Assembly: GCA_022655215.1 (NCBI GenBank)
Contig: JALCUE010000002.1
Coordinates: forward strand, 62,001-126,000
Reading direction: 5' to 3'
Source: Atopobiaceae bacterium
GTDB lineage: Bacteria > Actinomycetota > Coriobacteriia > Coriobacteriales > Atopobiaceae
Length of the DNA stretch: 64,000 nucleotides
Shown one piece after another: positions 39,135-47,431 of this stretch. Numbering within the stretch: position 1 is the stretch's first letter; each line of letters begins with the position of its first letter. A program made the position numbers and the translations under genes. The notes below the pieces were generated by a model, which made no database searches, was not told the DNA's origin, and saw nothing but the letters and a program-made list of their open reading frames with translations.

Positions 39135-40322
39135 CTACGCGCGGGCGCCCTCGATCATCGTCTTGACCTTGGCCTGAAGCTCGTCGAGCTTCGCCTGGTC
39201 AGGCACCCAGTTGATGGTCTGGCACTCGAGAGGCTTCTGGAAGCCGCAGTCGGAGAGCACCTGGTCGACGCCCTTGGGACCGAGCGGGGCCCACCCGTAG
39301 GAGCCGAACGCGAGGCCGATGCGATTGGCGTTCCTGGGCGAGAGCCCACGCATGTAGGTGAGGAAGCCCGCGACGTTGGCGAGCATCTGGCTGTTGAGCG
39401 TGGGGCTGCCCACGCAGACATAGCGCGAGTCGAGGAACTGCGTCATGACATCGGAGGGGTGGTTCACCTTGAGGTCGTAGAAGTGGGCCTCGATCCCCTC
39501 CTCCACGAACGCCTCGCAGATGGCCTTGGCCATGGCCTCGGTGGAATGCCACATGGAGTCGTAGACCACGACGGCCTTCTCGCGGACCTCGCCCGCCGTC
39601 CAGGAGTCGTAGGCGGCGAGGATGTCGGGGATGTGCTCGGTCCATATGATGCCATGGCTGGGCGCGATCATGTCGAGGTCGAGGCCATGGACCGCGGCGA
39701 CCGCCTTGCCCGCCTGCATGCCGTAGGGCTGGACGATGTTGGCGTAGTACTTCTTGGCCTGCTCCATGACCTGGGCGAGGTCGTTGTCCACGTCGAAGTG
39801 GTCGGAGCTGGCGTAGTGCTGACCGAAGGCGTCGTTCGAGAAGAGGACCTTGTCCTCGGCACAGTAGGTGACCATGTTGTCGGGCCAGTGCACCATGGGG
39901 GTCTGCACGAACGTGAGCGTGCGACGGCCGATGGAGAGGGTGTCGCCGGTCTTGACCCCGTGATATCCCAGGTCACCGTAGTGGGCGGTGAGGCCTGCCA
40001 CGCCCTGCGGGGCGGAGCAGTAGATCTGCGCGTCGGGAGCGACTGCATGGATGGCGGGAATGGAGCCGGAGTGGTCCATCTCGACGTGGTTGGCGACGAG
40101 GACGTCGATCTTGGAGGGATCGACCACCTGGGAGATGCGCTGGATGAGGTCGTCCGCGAACGGCGCCTTGGTGGTGTCGATCAGCGTGACCTTCTCGTCC
40201 ATGATGAGATAGGCGTTGTAGGTGATCCCGCACTCGGTGGTGTAGCCGTGGAAGCTGCGGGCGTTCCAGTCGACACCGCCGACCCACCAGATGCCTGGCT
40301 TGATTTCCTTGGCTGTGAGCAT
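39135..40322 (-). CDS. fprA: Flavodiiron protein (FprA type)
   Basis: 395 aa. The metallo-beta-lactamase-like diiron domain (1-245) carries the ligand motif HVEMDH and the later QTPMVHWPDNMV and SNDAFGQH segments; the flavodoxin domain (about 255-395, VVVYDSMWHSTEAMAKAI) binds FMN. It reduces O2 to water (and/or NO to N2O), protecting anaerobes, with electrons usually from rubredoxin or F420/NADH chains; no rubredoxin domain is fused. Start MLTAKEIKPGIWWVG has GGAGGGAAGG. Divergent from mtnA. Confidence 0.95.
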   Translation of the reverse strand: MLTAKEIKPGIWWVGGVDWNARSFHGYTTECGITYNAYLIMDEKVTLIDTTKAPFADDLIQRISQVVDPSKIDVLVANHVEMDHSGSIPAIHAVAPDAQIYCSAPQGVAGLTAHYGDLGYHGVKTGDTLSIGRRTLTFVQTPMVHWPDNMVTYCAEDKVLFSNDAFGQHYASSDHFDVDNDLAQVMEQAKKYYANIVQPYGMQAGKAVAAVHGLDLDMIAPSHGIIWTEHIPDILAAYDSWTAGEVREKAVVVYDSMWHSTEAMAKAICEAFVEEGIEAHFYDLKVNHPSDVMTQFLDSRYVCVGSPTLNSQMLANVAGFLTYMRGLSPRNANRIGLAFGSYGWAPLGPKGVDQVLSDCGFQKPLECQTINWVPDQAKLDELQAKVKTMIEGARA

Positions 40323-40536
40323 GCGCGCCTTCCCTCCCCTGGGCCGGGTCGCAGGTCGTCCCGCGCCCTCTTCGGCCGAATAACTGATACCCATATGGTA
40401 GCGATTGCCGATGGACCGATCATCGAGAAGTGCCTCCGCCTGCGCTACCCTTGACGAGGAGAAGACCATGACGATGCACCGCCCGGGTCGATCGGGTGGC
40501 ATCCGGTTCGTTCGGAAACGGCAGGAGGGATGCCAC

Positions 40537-41694
40537 ATGGCATCGGACGAGAACGAGAGCGGGATGGGTCCCGAGGAGGTCGCGACCTTCCTCGCGACCG
40601 ACACGGTGGCAATCGACGACGAGACGAACGAGCTGGTGATCATAGACCAGACCCGTCTGCCCAACGACCTCGTGATCGAGCGGCTCCGCACCCGCGAGGA
40701 GGCATGGCGCGCCATCAAGCGCCTCGAGGTGCGGGGTGCGCCCGCCATCGGGGTGTCCGCCGCCATCGCCTTCTACCTCGACGCGAGGGCGGCCCTCGCG
40801 GGAGAGGCGACGGGCGAGAAGGGACTTCCGCTTGCCGCCACGACCAGCTGGGACGCCCTCTCCCGCCGCATGGACGAGACGCACGCATACCTCGACTCGT
40901 CCCGACCCACGGCGGTGAACCTCTCGTGGGCGCTCCGCCGCATGCATGACCTGGCACTGAGCCGCCATGAGGCGGGAGACGACCCGGCCGCCGTCGTGGA
41001 GGCGCTTCGCGAGGAGGCGCATGCCATCCGCGACGAGGACGTGAGGACATGCCGGGCCATCGGCGAGAACGGACTCGAGCTCGTCCATGACGGAGACGGC
41101 CTCATCACCCACTGCAACGCCGGCCGTCTCGCCACGGTGCGCTATGGCACCGCGACGGCCCCCATGTACGTGGGACAGGAGCGGGGCTACACCTTCCATG
41201 TGACCTGCGACGAGACCCGCCCGCTGCTCCAGGGAGCCCGTCTCACCGCCTTCGAGCTCATGGCCTCAGACATCGACGCACAGGTGGAGTGCGACGGGAT
41301 GAGCTCGAGTCTCATGAGGACCGGGGCCGTCCAGGCGGCGTTCGTGGGCTGCGACCGCGTGGCTGCGAACGGCGACGTGGCCAACAAGATCGGCACGTCG
41401 ATGCTCGCGCTCGCCTGCGCCCGTCATCACGTCCCGCTCTACGTCTGCGCACCCACCTCGACCATCGACATGTCCTGCCCCACCGGCGCCGACATCCCCA
41501 TCGAGCAGCGCGCTGCCGAGGAGGTCACGCAGATGTGGTATACGAAGCGGATGGCACCGGCTGGCGTGGGCGTCTACAATCCCGCCTTCGACGTGACCGA
41601 TGCCGACCTCGTCACCGCCATCGTGACGGAGAGGGGCGTGGCAAGGCCTCCCTACGGCGACTCGCTCGCACGCATCATGGCCGAGCGGGGCTGA
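40537..41694 (+). CDS. mtnA: S-methyl-5-thioribose-1-phosphate isomerase (MtnA family)
   Basis: 385 aa. Family motifs: DQTRLPNDLV, RGAPAIGVSAA, the catalytic Cys in THCNAGRLATV and Asp in GCDRVAANGDVANKIGT. It isomerises the aldose of 5-methylthioribose-1-phosphate (or 5-deoxyribose-1-phosphate in salvage routes); no other methionine-salvage gene is adjacent. Two in-frame ATGs have good ribosome sites: 40537 (AGGAGG eight bases upstream, chosen) and 40468 (AGGAG, six bases), the latter adding 23 basic residues. Followed by a strong terminator. Confidence 0.92.
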   Translation: MASDENESGMGPEEVATFLATDTVAIDDETNELVIIDQTRLPNDLVIERLRTREEAWRAIKRLEVRGAPAIGVSAAIAFYLDARAALAGEATGEKGLPLAATTSWDALSRRMDETHAYLDSSRPTAVNLSWALRRMHDLALSRHEAGDDPAAVVEALREEAHAIRDEDVRTCRAIGENGLELVHDGDGLITHCNAGRLATVRYGTATAPMYVGQERGYTFHVTCDETRPLLQGARLTAFELMASDIDAQVECDGMSSSLMRTGAVQAAFVGCDRVAANGDVANKIGTSMLALACARHHVPLYVCAPTSTIDMSCPTGADIPIEQRAAEEVTQMWYTKRMAPAGVGVYNPAFDVTDADLVTAIVTERGVARPPYGDSLARIMAERG

Positions 41695-41751
41695 CGTCGG
41701 GACGCAGCTCGCACGTACCGCGGCCCCACGCCCGGTCCATCGAGTCGACAC

Positions 41752-41790
41752 GAGAGGGGCCGGCTGCCCAGGCAGCCGGCCCCTCTTCTC
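41752..41790 (+). terminator. Rho-independent terminator after mtnA
   Basis: GAGAGGGGCCGGCTGCC pairs with GGCAGCCGGCCCCTCT around two bases in a stem of about 16 bp, followed by TCTCGTC. Being nearly symmetric it may also stop minus-strand transcription from the radical SAM gene. Confidence 0.75.
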
Positions 41791-41843
41791 GTCAGGTCAT
41801 CCGAGGGTACGCGGACGATGCCGCGAGCCCCATGCCGTCGTCA

Positions 41844-43310
41844 CTAGTCGGTGACGGCCTCGGTCTCCTTGTCGGACTCGGCCAGGATCTTGGCCTTCTC
41901 GCTGACGGGGGTCTGGCTCATCTTGTCGGCATAGATCTTCCTGCCGGTGGGGTGCTCGTCGAGCCACAGCTCCTCGGCCTTGGGCTTCCACTCCTTGGCG
42001 TACGGCGCGGTGCGGGCGCACAGGTGGTCGACGTCCTCGGGGTGCGTGTACTCGGTAGACTGGGCGTCGGCCTCGTGCACGATCTCGGGAAGGATCTCAG
42101 GGTTCTCGAGCATGGGGCACGGACGCAGGAGGTTGTCGTTCCACGGCCAGTTCTTGCGGTAGGCCTGGAAGACGGGCTGCTGGAAGCACTCGAGCAGGCT
42201 CTTGTCGTGGATGTTGGCGTTGGAGTAGTGGATGAAGACGCAGGGCTCCACGTCGCCACGGGCGTTGATGTGGCAGAAGACGCGGCCTCCGGCGATGCAG
42301 CCACCCACGTACTCGCCGTCGTTCTGGAAGTCCATCGCGAAGATGGGCTTGCCACCGGTGATGCCGCGGACCTCGCGGATGCGGTGGAACATGTACTCGC
42401 GCTGCTCGACGGTGGGCATGAGGTCGACGTTGGCGCCCTCGCCCACGGGCATGTAGTGGAAGTACCAGGCGAAGCGGCAGCCCTTCTCGATGATGAGGTC
42501 GTAGTACTTGTCGGAGGTGACATCCTCGGTGTTCACGCGCGTGTAGGCCGTGGAGGTGCCATAGATGAGACCGTTCTTGTGCATGAGGTCGAAGGCGTTC
42601 ATGACCTCCTCGAAGCTGCCGTCGCCACGACGACCGTCGTTGGCGTCCTCGAAGCCCTCGAGGGAGACGGAGAAGACGATGTTGCCCACGCGCTTGACGT
42701 CGTCGCAGAACTCCTGGTCGATGAGGGAGGCGTTCGTGAAGATGTTGAAGACGCAGTCATCGTGCTTCTCGGCCAGCTTGATGATGTCCTTCTTGCGGCA
42801 CAGGGGCTCGCCGCCGGTCATCATGTAGAGGTGGCAGCCGAGGTCGGAGCCCTCGGTCACGATCTTGTCCATGTCCTCGTAGCTGAGGTTGAGCATGTTG
42901 CCGTAGTCGGCGGCCCAGCAGCCCTTGCAATGCTTGTTGCAGGCGCTCGTGGGATCGAAGATGATGATCCAGGGCACGTTGCACTGGTTCTTCTCGGCGT
43001 TCTCGGTGGTGGTGCGAAGGCCACGGAAGGCCGCCTCGTAGGCACCGTTCAGGGCGACGGTCTTCAGGACGTGGGGATCGGTCTCGTCGATGAGACGGAA
43101 GAGGAAGTCCTCCCACTTGGAGCCGGGATAGAGGCCGGCCTTGAGGCCACGGCTCGCACCGGGTGCGGTGTCCTTCAGGAGCTTGGACGCCATGTCGATG
43201 AAGTGGTCGAGGTTCTTCTCGCGGTCATCACCCGAGGCGGTGTCGATGATCTTGTCGAGCACCGCGCTGAATGCCTTGCGCTCTGCCGCGTGGGCTATCT
43301 TTGACTGCAT
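41844..43310 (-). CDS. Radical SAM protein with SPASM-type C-terminal domain
   Basis: 488 aa. The cluster motif is CNKHCKGC; SAM-binding MMTGGEP and NIFTNAS follow. The C-terminal half has several cysteines in SPASM-like arrangement (GGCIAGGRVFCH, EPCVF, RPCPML), which would hold auxiliary Fe-S clusters. The ~110-residue N-terminal helical extension and long C-terminal tail are unusual for peptide-modifying SPASM enzymes, and no precursor peptide gene is next to it. Substrate unknown. Start MQSKIAHAAE follows AAGG. A palindrome at 43352..43364 lies in its upstream region. Confidence 0.88.
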   Translation of the reverse strand: MQSKIAHAAERKAFSAVLDKIIDTASGDDREKNLDHFIDMASKLLKDTAPGASRGLKAGLYPGSKWEDFLFRLIDETDPHVLKTVALNGAYEAAFRGLRTTTENAEKNQCNVPWIIIFDPTSACNKHCKGCWAADYGNMLNLSYEDMDKIVTEGSDLGCHLYMMTGGEPLCRKKDIIKLAEKHDDCVFNIFTNASLIDQEFCDDVKRVGNIVFSVSLEGFEDANDGRRGDGSFEEVMNAFDLMHKNGLIYGTSTAYTRVNTEDVTSDKYYDLIIEKGCRFAWYFHYMPVGEGANVDLMPTVEQREYMFHRIREVRGITGGKPIFAMDFQNDGEYVGGCIAGGRVFCHINARGDVEPCVFIHYSNANIHDKSLLECFQQPVFQAYRKNWPWNDNLLRPCPMLENPEILPEIVHEADAQSTEYTHPEDVDHLCARTAPYAKEWKPKAEELWLDEHPTGRKIYADKMSQTPVSEKAKILAESDKETEAVTD

Positions 43311-43351
43311 CTCACGTTACCTTTCTGACGACACCTGGTCCGTGCTTTTTT

Positions 43352-43364
43352 TGAACCGGGTTCA
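43352..43364. promoter_or_regulatory. 13-bp palindrome TGAACC-G-GGTTCA upstream of radical SAM gene
   Basis: A perfect inverted repeat of 6-bp arms around one base, 42 bases before the ATG, next to a run of seven T. It sits in the 150-base gap between the dehydrogenase stop and the radical SAM start and looks like a dimer-binding repressor operator. It is related but not identical to the TGAAGC-N2-GCTTCA dyads at 565 and 39060 and lacks the TTGAC -35. Confidence 0.5.
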
Positions 43365-43460
43365 GTTATTGCCACTCACTGTACTCCAAAGCACCAAGGA
43401 AAGATACCTTTCGGTGACTTTCCGAGGCTGGACGAAAGAGGATGGCGAGAGGCACGACGT

Positions 43461-44420
43461 CTACTCGTTCCACCAGCTAAGACGCGAGATGTTCTCCTTG
43501 ACATGGGCGCAGGACGCATGGAACTCCTCGAGCTCCGTGTCATCGAGGTCGAGCTTGATGACCTCTTCGACCCCGTCCGCCCCGACCACGCACGGCAGGG
43601 AGATGAAGTGTCCGGACTCGCCATACTCGCCGGTGAGTAGCGTGGAGCACGCGGTTATGTAGTGCTCGTTGGAGAGGACCGCGATGGCCAGCCGCGTCGC
43701 GGCGTCGGCGACGGCATACTCCGTGCAGCCCTTGCCTGCGTACGTGACGTAACCACCTTGGCGAGCGGCGTCCTCCAGCTTGGGCTTGTCGAAGGCGAAG
43801 CGATCGGGCTGCTCGGTCTCGAGCTCGGAGAGGGGCTTGCCCCCGAAGTTCACCGCGGACCATGCCGCGAACTGGCTCGCACCGTGCTCGCCCAGCATGT
43901 AGGCGCAGATGGAACGCTGGTCGTAGCCGCACTCATCCGCGAGGACATGACGCAGACGGCTGGAGTCGAGGGCCGTGCCCGACCCGACGACCTTCCTCGG
44001 ATCGCAGCCGGTGATGTGCCAGATCTCGGTCGCGACGACGTCGCACGGGTTGGCGATGGTGACCCACACGCCGTCGAACCCGGCCTTCGCGACGCGCCCG
44101 GCGAAGGTGCGGGCGGTGTCGGTGGTCCAGAACAGCTCACCGTCACGGTCGACCGCGGCGAGTGCGACCTTGCCCGCGGCGTTCACGATGACGTCGCAGT
44201 CCGCCAGGGCCTCGTAGTCCGTGCCGCAGCCCTCGATACGAACGTTGTGGGGGCAGAACGCGAGGGAGTCCTTGAGGTCCTGGACCTCGGAGGCGAGCTT
44301 CTTCTCGTCAAGGTCTACCAGGTAGAGCTCATCTGCCACGCCCTGGAGGATCATGCTGTTCGCGACGTGGGCGCCGACGTGCCCCTGCCCGATGATGCCG
44401 ACCTTGCGGATGCTGCCCAT
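43461..44420 (-). CDS. L-lactate / L-2-hydroxycarboxylate dehydrogenase
   Basis: 319 aa NAD-dependent dehydrogenase of the LDH/MDH superfamily. Rossmann GQGHVGAHVA (10-19), DLDE, TIANPCDVV, the GSGTALDSSRLR Arg-containing motif and the catalytic His in GEHGASQFAAWS are present. The substrate loop (DRDGELFWTTDTAR) does not match the usual lactate QKPGETR, so a branched 2-ketoacid (L-2-hydroxyisocaproate dehydrogenase-like) or lactate role are both possible. Start MGSIRKVGII; -10 TACAAT at 44478-44473 on the minus strand. Divergent from the rRNA methyltransferase gene. Confidence 0.92.
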   Translation of the reverse strand: MGSIRKVGIIGQGHVGAHVANSMILQGVADELYLVDLDEKKLASEVQDLKDSLAFCPHNVRIEGCGTDYEALADCDVIVNAAGKVALAAVDRDGELFWTTDTARTFAGRVAKAGFDGVWVTIANPCDVVATEIWHITGCDPRKVVGSGTALDSSRLRHVLADECGYDQRSICAYMLGEHGASQFAAWSAVNFGGKPLSELETEQPDRFAFDKPKLEDAARQGGYVTYAGKGCTEYAVADAATRLAIAVLSNEHYITACSTLLTGEYGESGHFISLPCVVGADGVEEVIKLDLDDTELEEFHASCAHVKENISRLSWWNE

Positions 44421-44533
44421 ACGATCTCCCCTCGATCGAAGCCGCACGGTCCCATGACCGCGCGTTCCGTGCATTGTAGCGCGCGAGGTCGATGGCCGCA
44501 TCGGCAGGCATGCCACTCGTCTACACTGGACGC

Positions 44534-45697
44534 ATGGGATTCAAGACGTACACATGCCCCATCTCCGCCTCGTGCGGCGGCTGCGAGTGGCTCGCGGTCC
44601 CCTACCCCATACAGCTGAGGAGGAAGCGCGAGGAGGTCGAGAGGCTCTTCGCGGACCTGCTCGGCGACGGTGGGGTGGAGATCCATGGCATGGACGAGCC
44701 GACGGGGTATCGCCACAAGGCCGCGACCCCGTTCGCGCCCGGCACGCACGGACGCATACGCTCGGGGTTCTATGCCAAGGGCACCCATCGCATCGTGCCA
44801 TGCGCGAGCTGCCTGGTGGAGGACCCCCGTTGCCGGAAGGTGCTGAACGCCGTCGCGCGCGCCGCCGAGGAGGAGGGTGTCTCCGCATACGAGGAGGACC
44901 ACGGACGCGGCTGCCTGCGCCACGCGATCGTGAGGGCGGGATGGTCGACCGACGAGCTCCTCCTCACGCTGGTGACCAACGGGCAGGCGCTCCCCCATAC
45001 TCGCGAGCTCGTCGGTCGCATCCGCGAGCTCTCCGGCTGCGTGACCTCGGTCGCCCAGAACGTGAACCAGCGCCGCACGAATGCCATGCTCGGGCCACGC
45101 TCCACCGCTCTCATGGGCCCCGGCGTCATGCATGACTCGCTTCTCGGCGTGAGCTTCGAGATAGGGCCGGCTTCCTTCTACCAGACCAATCCCCAGCAGA
45201 CCGAGGTCCTCTATCGCCTGGCGATCGAGGCGGCGGGCCTCACGAGCGGGATGCGCCTGCTCGACGCCTACTGCGGGATCGGTACCATCGGCCTCGCCGC
45301 GGCGGCGTCCACCGAAGGCCTCGAGGTCGTGGGGGTCGAGAGGGGCGAGGAGGCCGTCGCCTGCGCGAGGAGGAACGCCGAGGCCAACGGGCTCGGGTCG
45401 CGCGTCCGCTTCGTCTGCGCCGATGCGACGGGGTACATGCGCGACGCGCGGAAGGGTCGAGAGGCGTTCGACGTGGTGGTCCTCGATCCGCCGCGCACCG
45501 GTTCGACCAAGGCGTTCCTCGAAAGTGCGGTCGCGCTCGTGCCGCAGAGCATCGTCTACGTCTCCTGCAACCCCGAGACCCAGCGCCGCGACGTGGACGT
45601 CCTCATCGCCGGCGGATATCGGCTCGCCGACCTCCAGGTGGTGGACATGTTCCCCCACACCAAGCATGCCGAGAGCGTCGCGGTGCTGACGCGCTAG
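44534..45697 (+). CDS. 23S rRNA (uracil-5-)-methyltransferase RumA/RlmD family
   Basis: 387 aa. Fe-S cysteines CPISASCGGC (C8, C14, C17) with a fourth in VPCASC; SAM motif LLDAYCGIGTIGLAA; catalytic motifs DPPRTGST and SCNPETQRRD. These define RlmD/RumA-like m5U methyltransferases; the short form without an N-terminal TRAM domain is RlmC-like. Start MGFKTYTCPIS: no Shine-Dalgarno, but a good -10 box TACACT (44522-44527) ends six bases before ATG, the arrangement of leaderless transcripts in Actinobacteria. Confidence 0.92.
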   Translation: MGFKTYTCPISASCGGCEWLAVPYPIQLRRKREEVERLFADLLGDGGVEIHGMDEPTGYRHKAATPFAPGTHGRIRSGFYAKGTHRIVPCASCLVEDPRCRKVLNAVARAAEEEGVSAYEEDHGRGCLRHAIVRAGWSTDELLLTLVTNGQALPHTRELVGRIRELSGCVTSVAQNVNQRRTNAMLGPRSTALMGPGVMHDSLLGVSFEIGPASFYQTNPQQTEVLYRLAIEAAGLTSGMRLLDAYCGIGTIGLAAAASTEGLEVVGVERGEEAVACARRNAEANGLGSRVRFVCADATGYMRDARKGREAFDVVVLDPPRTGSTKAFLESAVALVPQSIVYVSCNPETQRRDVDVLIAGGYRLADLQVVDMFPHTKHAESVAVLTR

Positions 45698-45749
45698 ACG
45701 CCCCCTCGACCAAGGAGGGACGAGGTCGGGCGAGCCGTCGGGGCCAGAC

Positions 45750-46364
45750 CTACTCGGGGGAGACCTCCACGGTCCCGTTCTCCCTCACGTTGACGCGGCC
45801 CTCGGCGAGGAGCTGGATCGTGGCCGGGTAGAGCTCGTGCTCGATGTCATGGATGTGGGCCTCGAGCTCGTCCACGTCCCAGTCCTCGCGGATGGGCAGC
45901 GCACGCTGGGCGATGATGGGACCGGCATCGTAGTCCGCGTTCGCGAAGTGGACGGTCACGCCGGTCACCTTGACGCCGCGGTCGAACGCGTCCTGGATGG
46001 CATGGGCCCCGGGGAAGCTCGGGAGCAGCGCCGGATGCAGGTTCACGATGCGGTTGGGGAAGCTCGCGAGCAGCGGGTCATGCACCATGCGCATGTAGCC
46101 GGCCATGATGACGTAATCGACCTTGCGGGCGACGAGCTCGGATGCGATGACCTCGTCGGCCTCCATGGGGTCGGCGTAGATCTCCTTGGAGAGCGTGAGG
46201 GTCTGGAGCCCGGCCTTCTCGGCCCGCTTGAGCCCGAAGGCGTCGGGTCGGGACGAGACGACCAGCTCGATCGAGGCGTCGAGCGAGCCATCGGCGATGC
46301 GGTCGATGATGGCCTGCAGGTTGGTCCCGCCACCGGAGACGAGCACTCCCAGACGGGTGCTCAT
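45750..46364 (-). CDS. purN: Phosphoribosylglycinamide formyltransferase PurN
   Basis: 204 aa. Third step of IMP synthesis with 10-formyl-THF. Phosphate-binding LVSGGGTNLQAIID, then MAGYMRMV, and the catalytic NLHPALLPSFPGAHAI (Asn/His) with the conserved Asp in FANADYDAGPII. ATG overlaps the purM stop (ATGA), so translation is coupled. Last gene of a purE-to-purN run. Convergent with the rRNA methyltransferase gene, 52 bases apart. Confidence 0.96.
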   Translation of the reverse strand: MSTRLGVLVSGGGTNLQAIIDRIADGSLDASIELVVSSRPDAFGLKRAEKAGLQTLTLSKEIYADPMEADEVIASELVARKVDYVIMAGYMRMVHDPLLASFPNRIVNLHPALLPSFPGAHAIQDAFDRGVKVTGVTVHFANADYDAGPIIAQRALPIREDWDVDELEAHIHDIEHELYPATIQLLAEGRVNVRENGTVEVSPE

Positions 46365-47431
46365 CGGTAGGACACCTTCCCGGAGCCGGGGACGCACTCG
46401 CCCATCATGAACGGCGAGAAGCCCTGGGCCGCGAGGGCCTCGCAGACCTCGTCGACATCGTCCGCGTCGCAGACGATGGCCATGCCCACGCCCATGTTGA
46501 GCGTCTTGTAGGCCTCGTCCACGGAGAGACCCGCCTCGCGGGCCACGTAGGTGATGACGGGCGGGACGTCCCAGGCGGGGATTCCCTCGACGCCACGATC
46601 GACCATCGCGTCGATGTCGTCAGGCAGGACGCGATTGAGGTTCTCGGTGATGCCACCGCCGGTGATGTGGGCCATGGCGTGGATGGGCGCCCCGGCCTCG
46701 AGGGCCTTGATGAGGCCGCCGGCGTAGATGGTGGTGGGACGCAGGAGCGCATCGGCAAGGGACTCACCTGCGAGCTCGTCGTTCGGCTCGTTCAGCTGCT
46801 CGATCGTCTTGCCCTCCACGGCGACCTTGCGCACGAGCGAATAGCCGTTGGAGTGGATGCCGCTCGAAGGCAGGCCGATGATGGCGTCGCCCACGTGGAC
46901 GCGGTGGCTTCCGAGCATCTTCGGCTTGTCCACGGCCCCGACGCAGAAGCCGGCGAGGTCATAGTCACCGTCGGCCATGACGCCGGGGTGCTCGGCCATC
47001 TCACCGCCGATGAGGGCGCAGCCGCTGAGACGGCAGCCCTCCGCGATCCCGCGGACGATGGTGGCCATGCCGTCGGCCTCGATGTGGCCGATCGCGACGT
47101 AGTCGAGGAAGAAGAGAGGCTCGGCACCGGTGACCACCACGTCGTCCACGCACATGGCGACGAGGTCCTGGCCGACGGTGTCGTTCCTACCCAGCATCTG
47201 GGCGAGCGCGAGCTTGGTGCCAACGCCATCGGTCCCGGAGACGAGGACGGGGTCGTCCATGTCCTTGAGCGAGGAGGCCGAGAAGAGGCAGCCGAACCCG
47301 CCCAGGCCCCCCATCACGCCGGGTCGGTCGGTCGCCTTGACGGCATCCTTGATGGCGTCGACCGCACGCGCGCCCTCATCGACGTCGACGCCCGCATCGG
47401 CATAGCTCACGTGCCTCGGCTGATCGCTCAT
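46361..47431 (-). CDS. purM: Phosphoribosylformylglycinamidine cyclo-ligase PurM (AIR synthetase)
   Basis: 356 aa ATP-dependent enzyme, fifth step of IMP synthesis. VSGTDGVGTKL and MCVDDVVVTGAEPLFFLDY are the substrate/ATP motifs; HITGGGITENLNRVLP is the family signature. The start ATG overlaps the purF stop by four bases (ATGA) and the stop overlaps purN's start, so purF-purM-purN is translationally coupled throughout. Confidence 0.97.
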   Translation of the reverse strand: MSDQPRHVSYADAGVDVDEGARAVDAIKDAVKATDRPGVMGGLGGFGCLFSASSLKDMDDPVLVSGTDGVGTKLALAQMLGRNDTVGQDLVAMCVDDVVVTGAEPLFFLDYVAIGHIEADGMATIVRGIAEGCRLSGCALIGGEMAEHPGVMADGDYDLAGFCVGAVDKPKMLGSHRVHVGDAIIGLPSSGIHSNGYSLVRKVAVEGKTIEQLNEPNDELAGESLADALLRPTTIYAGGLIKALEAGAPIHAMAHITGGGITENLNRVLPDDIDAMVDRGVEGIPAWDVPPVITYVAREAGLSVDEAYKTLNMGVGMAIVCDADDVDEVCEALAAQGFSPFMMGECVPGSGKVSYR

